Assembly (NCBI GenBank): GCA_016871685.1
Contig: VHCM01000011.1
Location: 1 to 35,513 of the forward strand
Direction of reading: 5' to 3'
DNA length: 35,513 nucleotides
Source of the DNA: Verrucomicrobiota bacterium
GTDB lineage: Bacteria; Verrucomicrobiota; Verrucomicrobiia; Verrucomicrobiales; Akkermansiaceae
Positions 29,345 to 35,513 of the stretch are shown piece after piece. Position 1 is the stretch's first letter, and each line of letters begins with the position of its first letter. The translations under genes were made by a program, and so were the position numbers. The notes below the pieces were generated by a model. That model searched no databases. It saw only the letters and a program-made list of their open reading frames with translations, and had not been told where the DNA came from.

Positions 29345-29425
29345 CGTCGCCATCACCCCTGCTTCTCCTTGCCAAGGTGGCATCTGGCGGTGCATGTTCC
29401 GTTTTCCGCCGACACACACCACACT

Positions 29426-29500
29426 GGTCCCGTGGTCCAATGGATATGACGATGGCCTCCGAAGCCGTAGATGCAGGTTCGATTCCTGCCGGGACCGCCA
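29426..29500 (+). tRNA. tRNA-Arg (anticodon CCG)
   Basis: Folds into a full cloverleaf: acceptor GGTCCCG with CGGGACC, D-stem GTC/GAC, anticodon stem ATGGC/GCCGT around loop CTCCGAA (anticodon CCG, reads CGG), and T-stem GCAGG/CCTGC with loop TTCGATT. The discriminator is G and CCA is encoded. The intact 3' end is followed by the helicase remnant. Confidence 0.95.
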
Positions 29501-29635
29501 GCCTCAGAATCCAGGCGAAAACCCATCAAATATCGGATTTTTGCAAAAACTGAGGCTCGCCAAGAAGGCTGCCGGGTCGCACGCAGAGGCACAAAATGGC
29601 ATCCAACACTTCAACATCTGCTGCCGGGAAATGCC
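29501..29635. other. Spacer between the tRNA and the helicase remnant
   Basis: 135 bases with no gene. I found no direct repeat of the tRNA 3' end downstream within the next 700 bases, so no attachment-site pair is visible. Confidence 0.4.
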
Positions 29636-30196
29636 ATGGAGTTGAGAATCACGCCGCACGGCCATGTGGTGGCGGATGGAGGGAGGAAAAACCCGTTGGC
29701 ATTCCGTTTCGCGGAGCACGAAGCGGCGGGAATGGTGGCGCTGGCGGCGGGAGGCGTGCCGGAGTGTGGCGGTGCTTCGCTGGGATTCTGGCATGATGTG
29801 GCGGCGGCATTCCTGCGGGCAGTCTGCCATTTGCCGGAAGGGGTGGATTTTACCGTGGAGGAAATCGAGCGACCATCACCATCGCAGTGGGTCGAGTGGG
29901 TGCTCAATGCTCCACCGATGCCGGGCGGCGAGTATCTCGCGCCGGATGTGCTGGCGGCACAGTGGGAGCGGATGATCGAATGGACGGCCGCGCGGGTGGC
30001 GGAGTCGGGTGGGTTGGCGGCGTTTCTCGATGCCTATGCGCCACGCTGGGCGAGGGTCGGCCGGGTCACGCTGCACCTTGCCGAGAACCATGATAAAGGG
30101 ACAGACCCTTTATCAGAAACCGACGGTCAAATGCTCATGGAGGGAGGTACTATTCCACTTGCCCCCTGCGAGCCCCCTCCGAGCTTCACAGTCTGA
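29636..30196 (+). pseudogene. Truncated N-terminal remnant of an SNF2-type helicase
   Basis: 186 codons. Residues 1 to about 152 (from MELRITPHGHVVADGG through PPMPGGEYLAPDVLAAQW to RVGRVTLHLAEN) resemble the non-catalytic N-terminal region of the long SNF2-family DEAD/DEAH helicases of Verrucomicrobia. There the LHLAEN strand would be followed by a PFAFLATY-like segment and then the helicase domains. Here the similarity stops at once: the next codons form a perfect hairpin repeat (30091-30115) and an unrelated tail of about 28 residues. No Walker motifs remain. I infer truncation by a repeat insertion or rearrangement. If the helicase reading is wrong, it is a short orphan protein. Confidence 0.5.
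30091..30115. repeat. Perfect 10-bp hairpin repeat (REP-like)
   Basis: TGATAAAGGG and CCCTTTATCA enclose the loop ACAGA. The GGGACAGACCC core resembles REP-type hairpins associated with RAYT (REP-associated Y1 transposase) elements in many bacteria. It sits exactly where helicase similarity ends. No transposase is present. Confidence 0.75.
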
Positions 30197-30201
30197 GCGA
30201 T

Positions 30202-30693
30202 TCACTCCCCGACTGCCTGACTACCCGCATCCTCAACCTGCGCCACCGCCATGGCCGCGATGCCTTCGGAGCGGCCGACGAAGCCCATCCCCTCGTTCGT
30301 AGTCGCCTTGATCCCGACGCGCCGCGGCAGGATGCCCAGCGCCGCACCGATATTCGCCTGCATGGCCTCGCGGTAGGGCAGGACCTTGGGTGCCTCGGCG
30401 ATGAGCGTGGCATCCACATTGACAATGCGGACGCCCTCTGCGTCGGCCAGTTCCCGACAGCGCCTCAAAATGTCCAGAGACGGGATCCCCTTGCATGACG
30501 GCTCGCCCGGCGGGAAATAATGGCCGATGTCCGGCAAGCCCATCGCGCCGAGCACGGCATCGGCCACCGCGTGACAAAGCACATCGGCATCCGAATGGCC
30601 GTCGAGGCCAAGTGGATGGGGAATCGTCACGCCTCCCAGCACGAGCGGCCGATGCTCTACAAACCGGTGAACGTCGTAACCAATGCCGATCAC
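30202..30693 (-). CDS. ispF: 2-C-methyl-D-erythritol 2,4-cyclodiphosphate synthase
   Basis: MEP-pathway enzyme that forms the cyclodiphosphate on the way to isoprenoid precursors. 163 residues starting with GTG at 30693. Metal ligands are in IGYDVHRF and LGLDGHSDADVL; other conserved segments are LPDIGHYFPPG, VDATLIAEAPK and KATTNEGMGFVGR with EGIAAMAV. Length and motifs are normal. ispD is not adjacent. It ends 5 bp from the convergent helicase remnant and is separated from the upstream small ribosomal protein gene by a terminator-like hairpin, so it likely has its own promoter. Confidence 0.97.
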   Translation of the reverse strand: MIGIGYDVHRFVEHRPLVLGGVTIPHPLGLDGHSDADVLCHAVADAVLGAMGLPDIGHYFPPGEPSCKGIPSLDILRRCRELADAEGVRIVNVDATLIAEAPKVLPYREAMQANIGAALGILPRRVGIKATTNEGMGFVGRSEGIAAMAVAQVEDAGSQAVGE

Positions 30694-30791
30694 TGCGAAT
30701 ACTGTCCTGTTTCAACGGACTGGAATCAACCGGAAATCCTCGACAAGCGGATCGATGGCGAATTCCGCACCGGGGATCATCCATTCCATGC

Positions 30792-30825
30792 AAAACGCCG
30801 GACCCGTGTCCGGGCACCGGCGTTT
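30792..30825 (-). terminator. Intrinsic-type terminator after the bS22-like gene
   Basis: On the minus strand AAACGCCGG pairs with CCGGCGTTT (arms 30817-30825 and 30793-30801), with an inner CCCG/CGGG dyad in the loop, and the descending arm runs into TTTT. It lies 23 bp downstream of the small ribosomal gene and would end the hisG transcript. Confidence 0.65.
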
Positions 30826-30847
30826 GCGCGCGCGAGTCTGGCGCGGA

Positions 30848-30952
30848 TCAAGATTTGTAGCGCAGACGCCTCTTGTGGCGGTCCTGCGTCATGCGCTTCT
30901 TGCGCTTGTGCTTGTTGATCTTGGTTTTACGGCGTTTCTTGATGGAGCCCAT
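30848..30952 (-). CDS. bS22/mS38-like small ribosomal protein (AURKAIP1/COX24 domain)
   Basis: A 34-residue, extremely basic protein beginning MGSIKKRRKTKINKHKRKKR and ending RRLRYKS. Its MGS-(x)-KKRRK start, K-H-x-K core and RxHKRR tail match the AURKAIP1/COX24 domain family, which includes mycobacterial bS22 and mitochondrial mS38, small-subunit proteins near the decoding site. It lies 44 bp downstream of hisG on the same strand and is followed by a good terminator. It is too short for most gene callers. The coding call rests on conserved composition and motif order; ribosome association is inferred from the family. Confidence 0.85.
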   Translation of the reverse strand: MGSIKKRRKTKINKHKRKKRMTQDRHKRRLRYKS

Positions 30953-30996
30953 GGCGTCTGAGTCGGGGTTGTGGATCGGGGGGGGAAATCTTGGGA

Positions 30997-31881
30997 TCAG
31001 GGAACAATCTTGTTCAAGGGATATTCGATGATGCCCTCAGCTCCGAGGAGCTTGAGGGCGGGGATGATGTCGCGCACGATGGTTTCGTCAATCACCGTCT
31101 CGACGGCGACCCAGCCCGATTCCGACAGGCTGGCAACCGTGGGACGGCGCAGGGACGGCAGTGCCTGAAGCAGCTCCGGCAAGCGGTCCTGCGGCAAATT
31201 CATCTTCAGCCCCACCTTGCCCCGGGCCCCCAAAGCTGCTTTGAGCAGCAAAGAAATCCGCTCCATTTTTTCGCGCTTCCACGGATCAGTCGCGGCACCG
31301 GGGCTGGCATAAAAGTGGGGAAACGAGGCGAGCAACGTATCGACGATCCGCAGTCGGTTCGCCTTGATCGACGATCCGGTTTCGGTGACGTCGACGATCG
31401 CGTCGACGAGGTCGGGCACTTTGACCTCGGTGGCACCCCAGGAGAATTCGACCTCGGCCTCGATGCCCCGTGCCTTGAGGTAGCGGCGGGTGATGCCGAC
31501 CCCTTCGGTGGCGATGCGTTTGCCCTGCAAGTCCTCGGGCTTGCGGATTGGTGAATCTTCCGGAACGACGAGCACCCAGCGGGTCGGCCGCGTCGTGGCG
31601 CGCGAGTAGGGCAACTCGGCGAGATCGACGAGTTCCACATCATTTTCGTGCGCCCAATCGAGACCGGTGATGCCACAGTCGATGAATCCTTGGCCGATGT
31701 AGCGTCCGATCTCCTGGGCGCGGATCAGGTAGAGATCGAGTTCGGGATCGTTCGACGCCGGGCGGTAGCCGCGCGATGAGACATAGACCTCGTAGCCCGC
31801 CTTGGAGAGAAGCTCGAGGGTGGGCTCCTGGAGGCTGCCTTTGGGAATCGCAAATTTGAGCGTGCGTGCGGCGTCCGGCAT
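30997..31881 (-). CDS. hisG: ATP phosphoribosyltransferase, long form
   Basis: First step of histidine synthesis: ATP plus PRPP gives phosphoribosyl-ATP. 294 residues from the ATG at 31881. Conserved segments are LKFAIPKGSLQEPTLELL, DCGITGLDW, RIATEGVG, then the PRPP loop VDAIVDVTETGSSIKANRL. The last 75 or so residues form the regulatory HisG_C domain (LKMNLPQDRLPELLQALPSL), so it is the hexameric long form usually inhibited by histidine and needing no HisZ. Other his genes are not in the window. Confidence 0.97.
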   Translation of the reverse strand: MPDAARTLKFAIPKGSLQEPTLELLSKAGYEVYVSSRGYRPASNDPELDLYLIRAQEIGRYIGQGFIDCGITGLDWAHENDVELVDLAELPYSRATTRPTRWVLVVPEDSPIRKPEDLQGKRIATEGVGITRRYLKARGIEAEVEFSWGATEVKVPDLVDAIVDVTETGSSIKANRLRIVDTLLASFPHFYASPGAATDPWKREKMERISLLLKAALGARGKVGLKMNLPQDRLPELLQALPSLRRPTVASLSESGWVAVETVIDETIVRDIIPALKLLGAEGIIEYPLNKIVP

Positions 31882-32035
31882 GAGGGATGGGCGTTTTAGG
31901 GAGATGCGCGCGGGAATCAAGCCATGTTTGCGCGGAAATGGGCACGCCAGCTGTGGTCCAGCGTGCTGCTATACCCTGATTTTCCCGTGATTCTTGCCTT
32001 GCGGGTCAGATCCGCAGCGCTAGAAGCCGGGTGAA

Positions 32036-32416
32036 ATGAGCGACGAAGCACGTGCGGACAAATGGCTCTGGGCTGTGCGCTTGTTCCCAACGCGCGGGGC
32101 CGCGGCCGAGGCCTGCGCCGCCGGCAAGGTCAAACGTCGGGGCCACGCGCTCAAGGCCGCCTCCACCCTCCATCCCGGCGATGAACTCGAGGTCCCCTTT
32201 CCCGCAGGACCCGGACTGCGCATGGTGCGGGTCTTGCGGGTGATCGAGCGCCGCGTCGCGGCAGCTGAGGCACGGACGTGCCACGATGACCTCACGCCTG
32301 CCGGAGTGCATGCGCAACAGCTCGCATGGCATGAAGCCCGGCGCGATGCCCCAGCCGGGCGCCCGACCAAGAAACACCGCCGCGAAATCGAGCGCTTCCG
32401 CGGTTTTTTCCAGTGA
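32036..32416 (+). CDS. S4-domain RNA-binding protein (Hsp15-like)
   Basis: 126 residues. An N-terminal S4 domain (RADKWLWAVRLFPTRGAAAE, CAAGKVKRRGHALKAAS, LHPGDELEV) is followed by a basic C-terminal tail (RPTKKHRREIERFRGFF), the layout of Hsp15/HslR. In E. coli that protein rescues nascent-chain-carrying 50S subunits after heat shock. It is divergent from hisG and 99 bp upstream of the EIIA gene on the same strand. Confidence 0.9.
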   Translation: MSDEARADKWLWAVRLFPTRGAAAEACAAGKVKRRGHALKAASTLHPGDELEVPFPAGPGLRMVRVLRVIERRVAAAEARTCHDDLTPAGVHAQQLAWHEARRDAPAGRPTKKHRREIERFRGFFQ

Positions 32417-32515
32417 TCCGGCGCGGGCAAGTCCCGAAATCGGCTTGTCAGCCAGCGCCCCACGGGCTACCCACTACGCCCCGCGCGGTCGGTTGACAGC
32501 GGCCGTCCACACCGC

Positions 32516-32998
32516 ATGAAGCTGTCCAATTTGCTGAGCGCCGACCAGATCATCCTCGACCTCAAGGCCGAGGGTCATGGGTCGGTCATCGTCGAATTGG
32601 TCGACCATCTCGTGGACACCAGCCTGCTACCCGCCTCGTTGCGCGACGAGTCGCTGGCCGCGCTCAAGGCGCGCGAGGATCAGGTGAGCACCGGCATTGG
32701 ATCCGGCGTCGCGATCCCGCACGCGTTTTCCGATGAGCTGGACGAAGTCGTCGCTGTGTTCGGCCGTTCGATCACCGGCATCGATTTCGAGGCCATCGAC
32801 AACGCGCCGGTCCACTTCATCATCCTGTTCCTCGTGCCGCGCAAGCAGTACCAGCTGCATCTGCGCACCCTTGCGGCGATCGCCAAATTGTTCGCCAATT
32901 CCGAAGTGCGCCGCCAGCTCGCCGCCGCCGCCACCCGCGATGAAGTCCTCGCCATCCTCGAAGCGAGACCGTATCGCAACGGCACCAATGACGCCTGA
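32516..32998 (+). CDS. PTS EIIA (PtsN/fructose-type) protein
   Basis: 160 residues, a single cytoplasmic EIIA-type-2 domain. The phosphorylated His is His69 in IGSGVAIPHAFSDEL; LVPRKQYQLHLRTLAAIAKL and FANSEVRRQL are typical. With no EIIB or EIIC domain fused or adjacent, it is most likely a regulatory EIIA-Ntr-like protein that accepts phosphate through EI (ptsI at 18.4 kb) and HPr. It stands directly before argS, and the stop is close to or overlaps the argS start. Confidence 0.92.
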   Translation: MKLSNLLSADQIILDLKAEGHGSVIVELVDHLVDTSLLPASLRDESLAALKAREDQVSTGIGSGVAIPHAFSDELDEVVAVFGRSITGIDFEAIDNAPVHFIILFLVPRKQYQLHLRTLAAIAKLFANSEVRRQLAAAATRDEVLAILEARPYRNGTNDA

Positions 32999-33020
32999 TC
33001 CAGCCCACTTCCATCCCTTC

Positions 33021-34766
33021 ATGACCCTGCCCGAGGAACTCGAATCCCGCCTCACGGCCGCGCTGCGCGAAGTGCTCGGCAGAGAGACACGCGGCGACGT
33101 CACGGCCGCCGCCGACCTCCGCTTCGGCGACTACCAGAGCAACGCCGCCATGGTGCTCGCCAAGGTCGGTGGGCAAAATCCGCGGGAACTGGCAGCGCGC
33201 ATCGTCGACCATCTGGATCTCGACGGACTCGCCACCGCCGACATCGCCGGGCCGGGCTTCATCAATTTTCGCATCCTTCCCCAAGCGTATGCCGCGCGCT
33301 GCATGGCACTTCTGTCCGATCCGCAGCTCGGCGTGCCCGCCACCGGCACAGGACGCACGGTGGTGATCGATTTCTCCGCGCCCAACGTCGCCAAGCCGAT
33401 GCACGTCGGCCACATCCGTTCGACGATCCTCGGCGATGCGCTCTGCCGAATCGCACGCTTCCTTGGCTACCGCGTCATCGCGGACAACCACATCGGCGAC
33501 TGGGGCACACAGTTCGGCATGATCCTGCATGGATGGAAATCCGTGCTCGACCGCGACGCGCTCGAGGCCGATCCGATCGCCGAGCTGCTGCGCGTCTACC
33601 GCGAGGTGAATGCTGCCGCCAAGGCTGACCCGGCGGTCATGGACGCCTGCCGCGCCGAGCTGGTGAAACTCCAGTCCGGCAATGAGGACAACCTCGCAAT
33701 CTGGCGGCAATGCGTCAACCTGTCGAAACAAGGGTTGGGCGACATCTACGATCGACTCGACGTCCGCTTCGATCACTGGCTCGGCGAAAGTTCCTACAAC
33801 GACCGTCTCACCGGGCTGGTCGACGAATTTCTCGAGCGCGGCATCGCCCGCACCAGTGACGGCGCGGTGTGCGTCTTCTCCGACGGCTCGCGCCCGCCGG
33901 AGGACGACCCGTTCATGGTGCACAAGTCCGGCGGCTGGACGGACAACCCCGCAATCATCCGCAAGGCCGACGGAGGATTCCTCTACGCCACCACCGACCT
34001 CGCCACGATCGAACACCGGATCGACCAATGGAAGGCCGACCACGTCTGGTACGTCGTCGGCGTGCCTCAGACGCTGCATTTCCGCCAGGTGTTCGAGGCC
34101 GCGCGACGCTGGGGGAAATCCGGAGACTTCCGCCACGTCGCGTTCGGATCGATCCTCGGTGAGGACCGCAAGCTGATGAAGACGCGCACCGGCGACAACG
34201 TCCAGCTCGTCGACGTGCTCGACGAGGCGGTCGAACGCGCGGCAAAAGCAGTGGCCGAAAAAAATCCGGACCTGCAAGGCGACGAGGCCGCCGCCACTGC
34301 GCGCATCGTGGGCATTGGCGCGGTAAAATTCGCCGAGCTTTCGCAGAACCGCCTCACCGATTACGTCTTCGCCTGGGACCGCATGCTCGCATTGCAAGGA
34401 GACACCGCGCCCTACCTCCAGTACTCCAGCGTCCGCATCCGCTCGATCTTCCGCAAACTCGAAGCCTCCTTCGACGTCGCCGCCGCCCGCATCACACTCG
34501 GGACACCGGAGGAACTCCACCTCGCCCGACTCGTGCTGCGCTTCGGCGAAGTCGTCCCCGCCGTGATCGACGACTTCCGCCCGAACCTGCTCGCCAACCA
34601 CCTGCTCGAACTCGCCCGCGCGTTCCACTCATTCTTCGAAGCTTGCCCGGTCCTCGGTTCGCCGGAACCCGTGCGCTCCAGCCGCCTCGCACTGTGCGAT
34701 CTCACCTCACGGGTTCTCGTCACCGGCCTCGGCCTGCTCGGCATCCGCTGCCCGGATCGCATGTGA
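33021..34766 (+). CDS. argS: Arginyl-tRNA synthetase
   Basis: Charges tRNA-Arg. 581 residues: the N-terminal Add1 domain (GDYQSNAAMVLAKV), then the class I core with the HIGH motif as HVGH in APNVAKPMHVGHIRSTILGD, DNHIGDWGTQFGM, FLYATTDLATIEHR, VVGVPQTLHF and the KMSK region as LMKTRTGD, and finally the C-terminal DALR anticodon domain (APYLQYSSVRIRSIFRKL). I chose the ATG at 33021; an in-frame ATG at 32988 overlaps the EIIA stop. The tRNA-Arg(CCG) gene, one of its substrates, is 3.5 kb away. Confidence 0.97.
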   Translation: MTLPEELESRLTAALREVLGRETRGDVTAAADLRFGDYQSNAAMVLAKVGGQNPRELAARIVDHLDLDGLATADIAGPGFINFRILPQAYAARCMALLSDPQLGVPATGTGRTVVIDFSAPNVAKPMHVGHIRSTILGDALCRIARFLGYRVIADNHIGDWGTQFGMILHGWKSVLDRDALEADPIAELLRVYREVNAAAKADPAVMDACRAELVKLQSGNEDNLAIWRQCVNLSKQGLGDIYDRLDVRFDHWLGESSYNDRLTGLVDEFLERGIARTSDGAVCVFSDGSRPPEDDPFMVHKSGGWTDNPAIIRKADGGFLYATTDLATIEHRIDQWKADHVWYVVGVPQTLHFRQVFEAARRWGKSGDFRHVAFGSILGEDRKLMKTRTGDNVQLVDVLDEAVERAAKAVAEKNPDLQGDEAAATARIVGIGAVKFAELSQNRLTDYVFAWDRMLALQGDTAPYLQYSSVRIRSIFRKLEASFDVAAARITLGTPEELHLARLVLRFGEVVPAVIDDFRPNLLANHLLELARAFHSFFEACPVLGSPEPVRSSRLALCDLTSRVLVTGLGLLGIRCPDRM

Positions 34767-34860
34767 CCCGCACACGCCGGAATCACGCGATCGCGGCGCA
34801 CCGCCGACTTGTCCGACATTCCGCCCACCGACATCGATCCACCCCAGCCGGAGCCCCACC

Positions 34861-35513
34861 ATGTCGCCCTTCTACGTCATCGGTCACAAAAATCCCGACA
34901 CCGACGCGATCTGCTCGGCCATCGGCTACGCCGCACTGCTGCGCGCCACCGGTGAAACCCCCGAGGCGCTGCCCGCACGCTGCGGCGAGATCTCGCACCG
35001 CACGAAATGGGTGCTCGAACGCGCAGGCATCACCATGCCCCAGCTCGTCACCGACGTGCGCACTAACGCCGGCATGATCCTGCGCAGCAGCGTCATCAAA
35101 CTCACCGACTCCGACACGTTCCTCACCGCCTACCGCCGCATGCTCGAAGCCGAGGTGCGCTGCGTGCCGGTCGAAGACGCTCAGGGAACCCTCTGCGGCA
35201 TCCTCCGCTACATCGACCTGCTGCGTCTTCTATTGCCCAGCGACACCAGCGGCGTCGGCGTGCGCACCGTCCACGCGTCACTCTCGCACATCGCAACCAC
35301 CCTGCAGGCGGACCTGCCCAATGGCGGCAAACCGCCCGATGAAGAGGAAGACCTGCTGCTGCTCGTCGGCGCGTCGTCGATCGACACGGTCAGGCAACGA
35401 CTGCTCCAAGCCGAGCGCGAGGGCAGCATCCGACGCTTTCTCGTCATCTGCGGCGACCGGCCATCGATCCAGCAACTCGCGATCGAATCCGGCGTGCGTG
35501 CATTGCTCGTCAC
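34861..35513 (+). CDS. Manganese-dependent (family II) inorganic pyrophosphatase with CBS insert (3' end outside window)
   Basis: 217 codons are visible and the frame is open to the window edge. The N-terminal DHH-type motif YVIGHKNPDTDAICSAIGYA is typical of family II pyrophosphatases. It is followed by a CBS-like segment (SVIKLTDSDTFLTAYRRML, VRCVPVEDAQGTLCGILRY) and the start of what looks like a DRTGG-type insert (LLLLVGASSIDTVRQRLL). In this subgroup adenine nucleotides bind the CBS domains and tune hydrolysis of PPi. The second CBS, the DHH catalytic segment and DHHA2 should follow beyond the window. A CGGAG about 7 nt upstream may be the ribosome site. Confidence 0.88.
   Translation, partial: MSPFYVIGHKNPDTDAICSAIGYAALLRATGETPEALPARCGEISHRTKWVLERAGITMPQLVTDVRTNAGMILRSSVIKLTDSDTFLTAYRRMLEAEVRCVPVEDAQGTLCGILRYIDLLRLLLPSDTSGVGVRTVHASLSHIATTLQADLPNGGKPPDEEEDLLLLVGASSIDTVRQRLLQAEREGSIRRFLVICGDRPSIQQLAIESGVRALLV

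Noticed and set aside
27902-29440. 512-codon minus-strand open frame opposite the Gfo/Idh/MocA gene
   Set aside because: Antisense shadow that also runs into the tRNA-Arg gene; no family motifs.
29426-30196. tRNA-associated integration site (attL/attR)
   Set aside because: No repeat of the tRNA 3' end was found downstream in the window, and no integrase is present, so an att pair cannot be supported.
32493-32498. TTGACA as a -35 box for the EIIA gene
   Set aside because: It lies only 17 bp before the ATG, leaving no room for a -10 box and a leader; no matching -10 was seen.

Overview
The window looks like a chromosomal segment from a GC-rich member of Verrucomicrobiota, probably near Verrucomicrobiaceae (Luteolibacter or Haloferula type). 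This is an inference. It rests on overall protein character, leaders that mostly lack a Shine-Dalgarno sequence, a remnant of the long SNF2-helicase N-terminus I associate with that phylum, a Tat-exported Gfo/Idh/MocA oxidoreductase, and spacers filled with hairpin repeats. No 16S rRNA or other decisive marker is present. Most of the window is housekeeping and transport genes. There is no CRISPR array, prophage or intact transposase.

Layout. 1-2.2 kb: end of mgtE (Mg2+ transport) overlapping trpA. 2.2-5.5 kb (minus): secreted GH13 alpha-amylase and an SLC45-like sugar transporter with lower GC than its surroundings. 5.6-8.0 kb: a small membrane protein and a lone AAA/DUF4143 ATPase, set between two spacers packed with hairpin repeats. 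8.0-12.7 kb (minus): a complete TonB energy-coupling and receptor operon (receptor, tonB, exbB, exbD and a coiled-coil gene) with a good candidate Fur box upstream, so probably iron uptake. 12.9-15.3 kb (minus): ECF sigma factor overlapping malQ. 15.5-17.9 kb: kdsB-pyrG, overlapping. A repeat-filled spacer follows, then ptsI (minus) divergent from a secreted peroxiredoxin.

20.8-25.1 kb (minus): chromate-family transporter behind a cell-wall amidase, then a YcgR/YcgQ-type permease pair with His-rich loops. 25.2-26.5 kb: an unusual protein resembling circularly permuted ATP-grasp enzymes, preceded by a 23-bp palindrome. 26.5-29.3 kb: rpmB (L28), a Tat/lipoprotein hydrolase and the oxidoreductase. 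29.4-30.2 kb: tRNA-Arg(CCG), then a truncated helicase remnant that ends at a perfect 10-bp hairpin. 30.2-31.9 kb (minus): ispF, a 34-residue bS22/mS38-like ribosomal protein gene, and hisG. 32.0-35.5 kb: S4-domain protein, PTS EIIA, argS, and the 5' part of a CBS-containing family II pyrophosphatase.

How the genes work together. Starch and glucan use is spread over two loci (amylase plus transporter; malQ with its sigma factor). EI and EIIA occur without any sugar-specific EIIBC in view, which suggests a regulatory PTS. The TonB operon is the clearest self-contained system. The most unusual features are the mosaic hairpin repeats recurring in three spacers (one roughly 60-nt unit present in inverted copies 10 kb apart), a direct repeat bracketing the ATPase gene, the tiny ribosomal protein gene, the hairpin-truncated helicase and the permuted ATP-grasp-like orphan.
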